In this document: piece by piece, positions 26,869 through 35,363 of the stretch
Layout of the letters: each line of letters begins with the position of its first letter
How positions within the stretch are numbered: the first letter of the stretch is position 1
DNA from: an uncultured cyanobacterium
GTDB taxonomy: Bacteria > Cyanobacteriota > Cyanobacteriia > PCC-6307 > Cyanobiaceae
Length of the DNA: 53,743 nucleotides
Reading direction: 5' to 3'
NCBI GenBank assembly: GCA_903823115.1
Contig: CAIJRN010000044.1
Span: 1 to 53,743, forward strand
Program-made: the position numbers and the translations under genes
The notes under the pieces: generated by a model
Seen by the model: only the letters and a program-made list of their open reading frames with translations
Told to the model about the DNA's origin: nothing
The model's database searches: none

Positions 26869-27567
26869 TCACACCGTGGCGCCGAAGAGCTTGCCCACCG
26901 CAGCGGTCAGGCCCATGGCCAGAGCTCCCCAGAACAGCATCCTCAGGCTGCCTGTGCGGATCGGGGCGCCGCCGGCCCAGGCGGCCAGACCGCCCAGGAC
27001 CACCAGAGCCAGCAGGGCCACGGCTGTGGTGATCGCACTGATCTGTGCCGGCGGACTGAGCAGGATCGTCAGCAGCGGCAGCAGGGCTCCGGCCGCGAAG
27101 CTGGCGGCGGAGGCCAGGGCCGCCTGAATTGGTCGGGCCCGCAGGATGTCGCTCAGCCCCAACTCGTCGCGGGCATGGGCTCCGAGGGCATCATGGAGGG
27201 TGAGCTGTTCGGCCACCTGGCGTGCCAGCGCCGGCTCCAGGCCGCGCTGCCGATAGATCTCGGTGAGTTCCGCCAGTTCTCCACCCGGGTCCAGTGCCAG
27301 TTCCTGTCGCTCCCGGGCCAGGTCCGCGGCCTCGGTATCCGCCTGCGATTGCACCGAGACATATTCCCCCGCCGCCATCGACATCGCTCCGGCCACGATG
27401 GCCGCCAGGCCGGAGAGCAGCAGGGTCTGGCGATCGGCACCGGAGGCGGCGATGCCCACCACCAGGCTTGAGACAGAGATGGTGCCGTCGTTGGCGCCGA
27501 GCACCACAGCCCTCAGCCAGCCCATCCGATGGCTGTTATGGCGTTCTCGATGGTGCAGGGATGGCAT
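26869..27567 (-). CDS. VIT1/CCC1 family transporter (iron/manganese)
   Basis: A 232-residue membrane protein of the vacuolar-iron-transporter family. The first helix and metal-binding region are clear (RAVVLGANDGTISVSSLVVG; AGAMSMAAGEYVSVQSQADT), followed by a charged cytoplasmic helical domain (AADLARERQELALDPGGELA) and three C-terminal helices. The family moves Fe2+ or Mn2+, usually out of the cytosol. The length is normal. It may help balance the iron brought in by feoAB at 37 kb. It lies 12 bases downstream of a small hypothetical gene. Confidence 0.9.
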   Translation of the reverse strand: MPSLHHRERHNSHRMGWLRAVVLGANDGTISVSSLVVGIAASGADRQTLLLSGLAAIVAGAMSMAAGEYVSVQSQADTEAADLARERQELALDPGGELAELTEIYRQRGLEPALARQVAEQLTLHDALGAHARDELGLSDILRARPIQAALASAASFAAGALLPLLTILLSPPAQISAITTAVALLALVVLGGLAAWAGGAPIRTGSLRMLFWGALAMGLTAAVGKLFGATV

Positions 27568-27579
27568 GACCGAAGAGTT

Positions 27580-27774
27580 TCAGGGTTTCAGGGCCCTCAG
27601 CTTGTCCACCAGTCGCAGTCGGTGCTGCTCCAGGGTGTCGATCGCGAACAGGATCCACATCAGCTCGAGATTGATCGCCGCCGGGAGTTGCTGGCTCTGG
27701 TACGACGCCATCTCATGACGATGGATCTGACCTGCTTCCAGCTTGGCGAGGAGTTCGGCCTGCACAGGATCCAT
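27580..27774 (-). CDS. Small hypothetical protein
   Basis: A 64-residue ORF, mostly helical and soluble (MDPVQAELLAKLEAGQIHRH; LELMWILFAIDTLEQHRLRL). It is 12 bases upstream of the VIT1-type gene and probably cotranscribed. No family is recognised. It is supported by ATG start, balanced codon use and close spacing. Confidence 0.55.
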   Translation of the reverse strand: MDPVQAELLAKLEAGQIHRHEMASYQSQQLPAAINLELMWILFAIDTLEQHRLRLVDKLRALKP

Positions 27775-27867
27775 CGCTGTTCCATCCCCCGGGTCGGCGT
27801 TGCCGTCAGGTTATTGGGCTGGTTCGTGCGGACGTGACAATGGTGTCTCCTTCGCCCTGACAGCTGC

Positions 27868-30093
27868 GTGCAGGGCCCCAGCAGCGGATCCTTGAACGTC
27901 GCCTCCAGCCCTCAGGGCTCGTTGCTGTTGGCTGGCGGTGGCCACAGCCATGCCCTGGTGCTGCGCCAATGGGTCATGGCGCCGTCCCGCCGTCCCGCCG
28001 GCACCTTGATCACTCTGGTCAGTCGCGCCAGCACAGCCCTCTATTCGGGCATGGTGCCTGGCCTGGTGGCCGGCCTCTACCAGCGGAGCGAGTGCGCGAT
28101 CGATCTGCGTCGGCTCTGCGGCCTGGCCGGCGTGAGCTTCGTTCAGGCGGAGATCACCGGCCTCGATCTTGGCCAGAGGCAGCTGGAGCTGGCGGGGCGA
28201 GCGCCGCTGCGCTTCGACAGCCTCAGCCTCGATGTCGGTGCCCTGACCGGGGAGGGTGCCCCGTTGCCTGGGACCAACGGCTCCCAGCTGGACGGCAAGA
28301 ACGCGGACGGGATCAGCGAGCTGGCGGTCAAGCCGCTGGAGCCCTTTCTGGACTGGAGTGAGGCCCTGGAGCCTGGGCGGAGCGTGCGCATCCGGGGAGG
28401 GGGCGCCGCGGCCGTGGAGGTTGCCCTGGCCCTGCGCCATCGCGGTGTGGCCGCTCGCCTGCTGCTGCGAGGCGAGGAACTCCATTTCGAGTCCGCCGCC
28501 GCCCGGCGGGCCGTGGAGCGGCTGCTGGCTGCGGCGGCGATCCCGATGGAGCGCCAGGGATCCGGGCAAGCCGCTGTTCAAGCAGCGGCGGATCTGGCCT
28601 GCACCGGCAGTCGGGCTCCGGCCTGGCTGGCCGCCTCCGGGTTACCGGTGCAGGCGGCCAGCGGCCGGGTGCTGACCGAGCCGACCCTGGCGGTGATCGG
28701 TCATCCCCAGGTGTTCGCCTCCGGCGATTGCGCCCTGATCGCCGCCTCGCCCCGGCCGCCGGCGGGGGTCTGGGCGGTGCGGGCCGCACCGGTGCTGGCC
28801 AGCAATCTGCGCCGCCAGCTGGAGCAGCCGGGGGCGTCATTGCAGTCCTGGGCGCCCCAGGCCTGGGCCCTGCAGCTGCTGGGTGTGGGTGCGGCTTCCG
28901 GAGCCGCCACTGAGCCCCAGGCCTTCCGGGCACTCGCCTTCTGGGGACCGTTCGTGCTCGGACCCCACCGCTGGCTGTGGCGCTGGAAGCAGTGGATCGA
29001 CCGTCGCTTCATGGCCCGGTTCACGGACCTCGCCGCGGCCATGGCCCCGGCCAACGCCGCAGGCCCGGCCGGGGCCATGGCTTGCCGGGGCTGCGGTGCC
29101 AAGCTGGCGGCCCGACCCCTGGCCGGTGCCCTGGCCCGGCTCGATCCGCACGGACAGGCGCCGCCGGCCGAAGACGCCGCCGTGCTGGCCGTGGCCGCCG
29201 ATGGTGAGCTGCTGCTGCAGAGCATCGACGGCTTCCCGGCCCTTGTCGACGATCCCTGGCTCAATGCCCGCCTCACCACCCTGCACGCCTGCAGCGATCT
29301 CTGGGCCTGTGGTGCCTCGGTGCAGTCGGTGCAGGCCCTGGTGACCGTGCCCCAGGCTGCCGCGGCCCTGCAGGAAGAGTTGCTGCTGCAGACCTTGGCG
29401 GGGGTGCGTTCGGTGCTGGAGCCCCTGGGGGCGACCCTGATCGGCGGCCACACCCTTGAGGGCAGGGATGGGGCTGGCCTGGCCCTGGCCCTCACGGTCA
29501 ACGGTCGGGTGCCGCCGGCGCGGCACTGGCCCAAGGGTCCCCTGCTCCCCGGCGATGTGCTGCTGCTGAGCCGGCCCCTGGGCAGTGGGGTGTTGTTTGC
29601 GGCGGCGATGGCGGGGGCGGCGCAGCCGCAGTGGATCGATGCGGCCCTGGCGGTGATGCAGGCCAGCCAGGCCGAGCTGGTGCCGCTGCTCGCCGCCCAC
29701 GGGGTGCGGGTCTGCACCGACGTGACCGGCTTCGGGCTGCTGGGCCATCTGGGCGAAATGCTCGCCGCTGCTCCGGAGGTGCGGGTGGCGCTCGACGGCG
29801 AGGCGATCCCGGCTTTACCGGGGGCCCTGGAGCTGCTCGAGCGGGGGTATGCCAGCAGCCTGGCCCCGGCCAATGCCAGTGCCCTGGCCTTGCTGAAGGG
29901 GGCTGTGCGCTTCTCCAGTGGCGGCCCGCTGGCGGCGGCCCGTGAGGCCCTGTTGCTCGATCCCCAGACCTGCGGCCCTCTGCTGGCGGCGCTGCCGGCG
30001 CAGCGGGCGCCGGCGGCCCTGGCGGCGATGCGGGCTGCCGGCTTCAGCGAGGCGGCCCTGATTGGCCAGGTGCTGGCCGGCGAAGCGGTTTAG
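27868..30093 (+). CDS. selD: Fusion of NADH-dehydrogenase-like flavoprotein and selenophosphate synthetase SelD
   Basis: A 741-residue two-domain protein. The N-terminal ~390 residues resemble type-II NADH dehydrogenase/FAD oxidoreductases (SLLLAGGGHSHALVLRQWVM dinucleotide-binding motif, ALYSGMVPGLVAGLYQRSEC, and LAVIGHPQVFASGDCALIAA). The C-terminal part from about residue 404 is selenide, water dikinase, which makes selenophosphate from selenide and ATP. Its catalytic motif C-R-G-C-G-A-K (406-412) keeps both active-site Cys and Lys. Later motifs ACSDLWACGA and GGHTLEGRDGAGLALALTVN are also intact. The start is GTG 27868; TTG 27892 is possible. It converges on mnmH, the user of selenophosphate; their stop codons overlap. 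Confidence 0.92.
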   Translation: MQGPSSGSLNVASSPQGSLLLAGGGHSHALVLRQWVMAPSRRPAGTLITLVSRASTALYSGMVPGLVAGLYQRSECAIDLRRLCGLAGVSFVQAEITGLDLGQRQLELAGRAPLRFDSLSLDVGALTGEGAPLPGTNGSQLDGKNADGISELAVKPLEPFLDWSEALEPGRSVRIRGGGAAAVEVALALRHRGVAARLLLRGEELHFESAAARRAVERLLAAAAIPMERQGSGQAAVQAAADLACTGSRAPAWLAASGLPVQAASGRVLTEPTLAVIGHPQVFASGDCALIAASPRPPAGVWAVRAAPVLASNLRRQLEQPGASLQSWAPQAWALQLLGVGAASGAATEPQAFRALAFWGPFVLGPHRWLWRWKQWIDRRFMARFTDLAAAMAPANAAGPAGAMACRGCGAKLAARPLAGALARLDPHGQAPPAEDAAVLAVAADGELLLQSIDGFPALVDDPWLNARLTTLHACSDLWACGASVQSVQALVTVPQAAAALQEELLLQTLAGVRSVLEPLGATLIGGHTLEGRDGAGLALALTVNGRVPPARHWPKGPLLPGDVLLLSRPLGSGVLFAAAMAGAAQPQWIDAALAVMQASQAELVPLLAAHGVRVCTDVTGFGLLGHLGEMLAAAPEVRVALDGEAIPALPGALELLERGYASSLAPANASALALLKGAVRFSSGGPLAAAREALLLDPQTCGPLLAALPAQRAPAALAAMRAAGFSEAALIGQVLAGEAV

Positions 30094-31109
30094 CCCGGCG
30101 CCATCAGGCCCCGATCCAGCAGCTCCTGGGCCGCCGCCGCTGGGCTCAGCTGGCCCAGCTCCACCGTCGAGAGCCGATGCTGGCTGAGTTCGTGGTCGTA
30201 GCAGCGGTCGTAGTAGTCGAGCATCTGCAGGCAGGCGCTGGCCCAGTCCGCCCGTTCGATCGCCTCCAGGGCGGCGGCCGTGCGCTGGGGGCCGAGCCGT
30301 CTGGCGATGCGGAGGGTGGCCTCCGCCAGGGCCTGCGGTTCCTGGCTGCCGTAGATGGTCACCAGGTGGGCCACCCGCTGCTCGATCGGCCGTTGCACCT
30401 CCAGCACCGGCGCGGCCCGCATCTGGCGCCAGAGGCCCGTGGGGATGCGGCAGCGGCCCACCTGGGAGCTCTCCGCCTCCAGCCAGATTGCCGGCGCGCC
30501 CTCCAGGCGGCACAGGGCTGCGGCCAGCCGGTTTTCGTAGTGCTCGCTGCTGGGCTGGGGTGGCAGCCCCAGGGCGCCGAAGCTGCTGCCGCGATGGTGG
30601 GCCAGACCCTCGAGGTCCACCATCGCCACGCCCCGTTCGGCCAGGGCCAGCAGCAGTTCCGTCTTGCCGCAGCCGGTGCGTCCCCCCAGCAGCCGCAAGG
30701 GCCAGGGCCGCTCGAACAGCGCCAGCACCCAGCGGCGATAGGCCTTGTAGCCCCCCTCCAGCAGCAGCACCGGCAGGTCGAGCTGGCGGGCCAGCCAGGC
30801 CACCGAGGCCGAGCGCATGCCGCCGCGCCAGCAGTGCATCCGCAGGGGGGCGCTGTCGGTCGCGGCCTGGGCAAGGGTCCCAGCCAGGGCTCCCATGCGG
30901 GGCCCCACCAGGGCCAGGCCGCGCAGCACGGCAGCCTGGCGGCCCTGTTGTTTGTACAGGGTGCCGATCTCGGCCCGCTCGGCGTCATCGAACAGGGGCA
31001 GGTTGACGGCGCCGGGGATGTGGCCCTGGGCAAATTCCGCCGGGCTGCGAACGTCGAGGATCGCCCCCTCGCCCACCAGGAACTCAGTGATCGGCAGGGA
31101 TGGAATCAT
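30090..31109 (-). CDS. mnmH: tRNA 2-selenouridine synthase
   Basis: A 339-residue MnmH/SelU (YbbB) protein that replaces sulfur by selenium at the wobble uridine of certain tRNAs, using selenophosphate. The N-terminal rhodanese domain has AILDVRSPAEFAQGHIPGAV and the active cysteine in MHCWRGGMRSASVAWLA. The C-terminal part has a P-loop (LLGGRTGCGKTELLLALAER). ATG 31109 is chosen since family members begin shortly before the rhodanese domain; the upstream in-frame extension is basic and unlike the family. With the adjacent selD it forms a complete selenouridine pathway. Confidence 0.93.
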   Translation of the reverse strand: MIPSLPITEFLVGEGAILDVRSPAEFAQGHIPGAVNLPLFDDAERAEIGTLYKQQGRQAAVLRGLALVGPRMGALAGTLAQAATDSAPLRMHCWRGGMRSASVAWLARQLDLPVLLLEGGYKAYRRWVLALFERPWPLRLLGGRTGCGKTELLLALAERGVAMVDLEGLAHHRGSSFGALGLPPQPSSEHYENRLAAALCRLEGAPAIWLEAESSQVGRCRIPTGLWRQMRAAPVLEVQRPIEQRVAHLVTIYGSQEPQALAEATLRIARRLGPQRTAAALEAIERADWASACLQMLDYYDRCYDHELSQHRLSTVELGQLSPAAAAQELLDRGLMAPG

Positions 31110-31372
31110 GGCGGCTGGGGCCGCTGCGGATCGTGTTCCCCCCACGCGGCAGGGCAACACGATTCGCAGCTGGAGAACAACTGACGCGCGGCCAGCCTGG
31201 CGCCAACTCTGGGGCATGGCCGGGCTGCTTCACCATGCACCCAAGTCGCTGGCGTGGACTGAGCTCTCGTGGCTTCAGTCCAGGATGACGAGGCGCGTAG
31301 CCAGCTGCCGCATCCCTCGCCCTTCATCCTGTCCCCTGCGCCCGCTCCGTTCCAGCGAGCCCCGTCTCCGTG

Positions 31373-31807
31373 ATGCACTTCACCCTCTCCCTGGCCACTG
31401 AGGCCGCCATCGCCTGCCACGACCTCACCGCCGAGCTCAACGCCCGTCTCGAGGCCAGTGGTCTGCAGTCGGGGGTGCTGGTGGCCGTGGCCCAGCACAC
31501 CACCACGGCCCTGGTGATCAATGAGGCCGAGGAGCGCCTGATGGCCGATATCGCCAGCTTCTTCAGCTCCCTGGTGCGCGCGGATCATCCCTGGCTTCAC
31601 AACGATCTGCACCTGCGCGATGTGCCCGCCGATGAACCGCGCAATGCCCACTCCCATCTGATCGCCCTGATGCTCGGCAGCCAGCTGAGCCTGCCGATCG
31701 TGGACGGCCGTCTCGGCCTGGGGCGCTATCAATCCGTGATGCTGGTGGAGCTGGATGGGCCGCGGCCGCGCCAGGTGCTGGTGCAATTGCTCGGCACACA
31801 GACTTAA
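31373..31807 (+). CDS. yjbQ: YjbQ family protein (UPF0047)
   Basis: A 144-residue protein of the YjbQ/UPF0047 family (TAELNARLEASGLQSGVLVA; VAQHTTTALVINEAEERLM; HNDLHLRDVPADEPRNAHSH). E. coli YjbQ can partly replace thiamine-phosphate synthase, but the in vivo role is unsettled. The conserved His and Asp/Glu residues of the family are all visible. ATG 31373 is chosen over an overlapping GTG at 31370. It ends 15 bases before a substrate-binding protein gene and appears to head an operon with an ABC importer. Confidence 0.9.
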   Translation: MHFTLSLATEAAIACHDLTAELNARLEASGLQSGVLVAVAQHTTTALVINEAEERLMADIASFFSSLVRADHPWLHNDLHLRDVPADEPRNAHSHLIALMLGSQLSLPIVDGRLGLGRYQSVMLVELDGPRPRQVLVQLLGTQT

Positions 31808-31822
31808 CCCCCCGCCTTTTTC

Positions 31823-32770
31823 ATGACGATTCGCAGCCGCACCACCGCCATTCTGGCCGGGCTCAGCCTGGCGCTCACCCCCTTGCTGGCACCCTTGCTC
31901 AGCGGCCCTGCCATCCTGATGAATCAGGCAGCGGCTGAGCCGGCCCAGACCGCCCGGGTGCTGCGGATCGGCGCGATCCCCGATCAGAAGCCTGAGAAGC
32001 TCAATCGCCTCTATCCCCTGGTGGCCAGTGAGCTCAGCCGCCAGCTCGGGGTGACGGTGAAGTACGTGCCGGTGGTGGATTACACCGCCGCTGTGAGCGC
32101 CTTCCGCACCGGCGATCTGGATCTGGTCTGGTTCGGAGGGCTCACGGGCGTTCAGGCGCGGCTGCAGAAGCCCGGGTCCAGGGTGCTGGCGCAGCGGGAT
32201 ATCGATGTGGCCTTCCACAGCATCTTCATCGCCAACACCGGCAGCGGCATTCAGCCCTTCAGCCAGCAAAAGGGTCTGGCCCAGTTGAAGGGCAAGCGCT
32301 TCACCTTCGGCTCGGAAAGCTCCACCTCCGGGCGGCTGATGCCCCAGTATTTCCTTTCCCAGGCTGGTGTGAAGCTCACGGATTTCGCCGGTGGTGCCCC
32401 CGGCTTCAGTGGCAGCCATGACGCCACGATCGCCCTAGTGCAGAGCGGCACCTATGACGCCGGCGTGGTGAATGAACAGGTGTGGCGCACCAGCCTGCAC
32501 GATGGCAAGGTCAAGCGCGCCAAGGTGGTGGCGATCTGGAAGAGCCCCGGCTACCAGGACTATCACTGGATTGCCCAGGGGGATCTCGATCAGCGCTTCG
32601 GCAAGGGCTTCACCCTCAAGCTGCAACAGGCGATCCTCAGCTGGCGGCCCAGTGATCCGCAGCAGAAGCAGATCCTCGGCCTCTTCGGTGCTCAGCAGTT
32701 CACCGCTGCCGAGGCCGCTGCCTACGTCAAGATTGAACAGGTGGGTCGCCAGATCGGCAAGATCCGCTGA
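31823..32770 (+). CDS. PhnD-like periplasmic substrate-binding protein
   Basis: A 315-residue ABC-importer binding protein of the phosphate/phosphite/phosphonate (PhnD) type. An N-terminal signal peptide (LAGLSLALTPLLAPLLSGPA) ends near AAAEPAQ. The mature protein shows RIGAIPDQKPEKLNRLYPLV, DLDLVWFGGLTGVQARLQ, FTFGSESSTSGRLMPQYFL and DAGVVNEQVWR, the typical two-lobe pattern. No C-P lyase or phosphite dehydrogenase gene is nearby. The ligand may therefore be phosphite, phosphonate, phosphate or an unrelated anion. It is 15 bases after yjbQ and is followed by a small ORF, an ATPase and a permease. Confidence 0.87.
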   Translation: MTIRSRTTAILAGLSLALTPLLAPLLSGPAILMNQAAAEPAQTARVLRIGAIPDQKPEKLNRLYPLVASELSRQLGVTVKYVPVVDYTAAVSAFRTGDLDLVWFGGLTGVQARLQKPGSRVLAQRDIDVAFHSIFIANTGSGIQPFSQQKGLAQLKGKRFTFGSESSTSGRLMPQYFLSQAGVKLTDFAGGAPGFSGSHDATIALVQSGTYDAGVVNEQVWRTSLHDGKVKRAKVVAIWKSPGYQDYHWIAQGDLDQRFGKGFTLKLQQAILSWRPSDPQQKQILGLFGAQQFTAAEAAAYVKIEQVGRQIGKIR

Positions 32771-32792
32771 CCATCCCAGCGCCTGATTCCCC

Positions 32793-33035
32793 GTGAACTT
32801 CAACGGTTCCATCGACGAACTCAGGCAGTTGGTGGCTGCCCTGGGGATTCCCTGTCGCTGGCAGTCCAGGGGGGCCTTCCAGATGGTCGTCTTCGAGGAT
32901 GGGGTCAGCAACCTCAAGCTCAACTGGTGGCCTGGGGAAGGCCGGCTGGAGCTGGTCGGCGATCCGGCCCAGCGGGCCGATCTGCTGCTGCGGTTCCAGG
33001 CCCTGCTCGAACAGCACCCCGATGGTGAGGCCTGA
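32793..33035 (+). CDS. Small conserved-looking protein within the ABC operon
   Basis: An 80-residue soluble ORF (MNFNGSIDELRQLVAALGIP; QMVVFEDGVSNLKLNWWPGE; LVGDPAQRADLLLRFQALLE). It starts 22 bases after the binding-protein gene and overlaps the ATPase start by 14 bases, so it is translated in the same unit. I do not recognise the family. A helix-strand-strand-helix arrangement is plausible. Its fixed position among transporter genes suggests an accessory role, which is inference. Confidence 0.65.
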   Translation: MNFNGSIDELRQLVAALGIPCRWQSRGAFQMVVFEDGVSNLKLNWWPGEGRLELVGDPAQRADLLLRFQALLEQHPDGEA

Positions 33036-33795
33036 GCTGGCGGCAGCGGCTCCCTTGCTTGAGCTCCGGCAGATCAGCGTTGCCGGTCGGGGCCGGCCGC
33101 GGCTGGAGCAGCTGGATCTGCAGATCCGCCCGGGCGAGCGGGTGGCCCTGCTCGGCCCCAGCGGTGCCGGCAAGAGCACCCTGCTGGCGGTGGCCAATGG
33201 CTGCCTGCGGCCCGATGCGGGCCAGGTGCTGTGGCACGGGCAGTCACCGGAGCGCTCCGGCCGCAAGCGCCGGCGCCAGCAGGCCCGCATCGGCACCCTC
33301 TGGCAGGACCTGCGCCTGATCGAGGAGCTCAGCGTGCAGCAGAACCTCAATGCGGCTCGACTGGCCCACTGGGGCTGGCCGAAGGCCCTGTTGAACCTGT
33401 TGCTGCCGCTGGAAACCGAGGCCTGTGCGGCGGCCCTGCGGGAGATGGAGCTGGATCCGGCCCTGCTGCCGCAGCCGGTCACGGCCCTCTCCGGCGGCCA
33501 GCGCCAGCGGCTGGCGATGGCGCGGCTGTTGCGCCAGCAGCCCAGCCTGCTGCTGGCTGATGAACCACTGGCCAGCCTGGATCCGCGCCTGGCCTCCCAG
33601 CTGCTGGCCCTGTTGCTGCGCCAGGCGCAGGCTCCTCGGGCCCTGCTGCTCAGCCTGCATCGCCCCGATCTGCTGCAGGGCTTTGATCGGGTGATCGGCC
33701 TGCGGCAGGGCCGGCTGCTGTTCGACTGTGGGGCCACAGCGGTGACTGGGGCCAGCCTGCGCGAGCTCTATGGCAGCGAGGCGGGAGGTCCATGA
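33022..33795 (+). CDS. ABC transporter ATPase (PhnC-like)
   Basis: A 257-residue ATP-binding subunit of the importer. It has a Walker A (LLGPSGAGKSTLLAVANG), a Q-loop (GTLWQDLRL), the signature ALSGGQRQRLAMARLL, a Walker B (LLLADEPLASLDP) and an H-loop (SLHRPDL). The length and motifs resemble PhnC. ATG 33022 overlaps the small upstream ORF by 14 bases. Its stop overlaps the permease start in ATGA. Confidence 0.92.
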   Translation: MVRPELAAAAPLLELRQISVAGRGRPRLEQLDLQIRPGERVALLGPSGAGKSTLLAVANGCLRPDAGQVLWHGQSPERSGRKRRRQQARIGTLWQDLRLIEELSVQQNLNAARLAHWGWPKALLNLLLPLETEACAAALREMELDPALLPQPVTALSGGQRQRLAMARLLRQQPSLLLADEPLASLDPRLASQLLALLLRQAQAPRALLLSLHRPDLLQGFDRVIGLRQGRLLFDCGATAVTGASLRELYGSEAGGP

Positions 33796-35336
33796 GGCCT
33801 GCGGCGCCCTTGCTGCTGCTGCTGCCGGCCCTGGTTCTGGTGCCGCTGTTGCTGGCCCTGCCGGGACTGCTGCACGGTGGCGGCTGGGATCTGATCGCTG
33901 ACTTCGCGGCTGCGGCGCTGACGCCGTCGCTCGATCCGCTGGTGCTGCACTCGCTGCTGAGCGGCCTCGGGGTGACCGTGGCCATGGCCCTGCTCGGCTG
34001 GGGCACCAGCCTGTTTGCGGGCCTGGTGCTGGGCCTGGCCAGTTCGCGCACGATCTGGCGCACCTTGCTGGGCCATGAGCTGCCGGCGCAGCTGATCCGC
34101 CGGCTCCTGGCACTGCCTCGCTCGATTCACGAACTGCTCTGGGGCCTGTTGCTGTTGCAGGTGCTCGGGCTGCAGCCGGTGGTCGCGGTGCTGGCCATTG
34201 CCATTCCCTATGGAGCCCTGGTGGCCCGGGTCGTCAGTGATCTGCTCGATGCCCTGCCCACCGCCAACCTGGAGGCGCTGCGCGCCAGTGGGGCGCCTGC
34301 TCCCGCTGCTTTGCTGACAGCCCTGGGCCCGCCACTGTTGCCTGGGGTTCTGAGTTACGGCGGCTATCGGCTCGAATGTGCCTTGCGCAGTGCCACCTTG
34401 CTGGGGGTTTTCGGCCTGGGTGGTCTGGGCACCGAACTGAAGCTCACCTTGCAGTCGCTGGAGTTCCACGAACTCTGGAGCGGGCTGTGGCTGCTGCTCG
34501 CGGTGATGCTGGCCCTGGAGACCGGCGTGGGGCTGCTGCGCCGGCGCTGGGCGATGCCACGCCGCCTTGGACTGCATCAGCTCGCTGTGGGAAGGCGGGG
34601 CCGGGAGATGGTGCTGGCCCTGCTGGCCCTGGTGCCGCTGCTGCTGCTGCTGGGGCGGGCCATGGGGGTGGAGCCGGCCGCCCTGGCCCACTGGCAGCCG
34701 TTACCGGGGCTCGCCTCCGGCCGTTGGCAGGCGGTGCTCAGCCTGCCCTGGCCGCAGTTGGTGAGTGGCACCTTGCTGCTCACGGTTCTGGCGGCTGGCC
34801 TGGCGGTGGGCTTGGCTCCGCTGCTGCTTCTGGTCACGGCTCCCTGGCCCTGGGCACGCAGGCTCCTGGGTTTCGGTTGGATGCTGGCGCGGCTCTGGCC
34901 GCCGCCGCTGACGCTGCTGCTGCTGTTGTTCGTGCTCAAACCCGGCCTGATCACGGCAGCCCTGGCCCTGGGGCTGCACAACCTGGGCATTCTCGGCCGC
35001 CTGCTGCGGGAGAGCCTCCAGGACGGCAGTCCCGCTGCTGAGCAGGCACTGGTCGCTGCCGGCAGTGGCCCCCGCCTGGCCCTGCTGTATGGAGGGCTGT
35101 CCGGGGTGGCTCGCCCCTATCTGGCCTATGGGGCCTACCGCAGCGATGTGATGCTGCGTGAAACCGTGGTGGTGGGGCTGGCCGGTGCGGTGGGCCTGGG
35201 CAGCCAGATGCTGGAAAGCCTCAGCAGCTTCGCCTGGGATCAATTGGCGGCGCTGGTGTTGGTTTATGCCTTGCTCACCCTGGCTGGAGAGGATCTCAGT
35301 GATCGCTTGCGCCGCAGACTTCTGCGGCAGGCCTGA
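33792..35336 (+). CDS. ABC transporter permease, two PhnE-like halves in one chain
   Basis: A 514-residue membrane protein with about 12 hydrophobic segments. It has two binding-protein-dependent permease domains. In the first, the EAA-type loop is in ALRASGAPAPAALLTALGPP; in the second, in QALVAAGSGPRLALLYGGLS. PhnE permeases are usually single-domain and dimerise, so this gene looks like a tandem duplication/fusion. It starts within the stop of the ATPase gene (ATGA) and ends the operon. Together with PhnD-like and PhnC-like genes it makes a complete importer. Confidence 0.88.
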   Translation: MRPAAPLLLLLPALVLVPLLLALPGLLHGGGWDLIADFAAAALTPSLDPLVLHSLLSGLGVTVAMALLGWGTSLFAGLVLGLASSRTIWRTLLGHELPAQLIRRLLALPRSIHELLWGLLLLQVLGLQPVVAVLAIAIPYGALVARVVSDLLDALPTANLEALRASGAPAPAALLTALGPPLLPGVLSYGGYRLECALRSATLLGVFGLGGLGTELKLTLQSLEFHELWSGLWLLLAVMLALETGVGLLRRRWAMPRRLGLHQLAVGRRGREMVLALLALVPLLLLLGRAMGVEPAALAHWQPLPGLASGRWQAVLSLPWPQLVSGTLLLTVLAAGLAVGLAPLLLLVTAPWPWARRLLGFGWMLARLWPPPLTLLLLLFVLKPGLITAALALGLHNLGILGRLLRESLQDGSPAAEQALVAAGSGPRLALLYGGLSGVARPYLAYGAYRSDVMLRETVVVGLAGAVGLGSQMLESLSSFAWDQLAALVLVYALLTLAGEDLSDRLRRRLLRQA

Positions 35337-35363
35337 GAGCGCACTACGAGGCCAGAGAGTGGC

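Noticed and set aside
31110-31372. TPP riboswitch upstream of yjbQ
   Set aside because: The conserved CTGAGA and ACCTGA-type elements of the THI box are absent.
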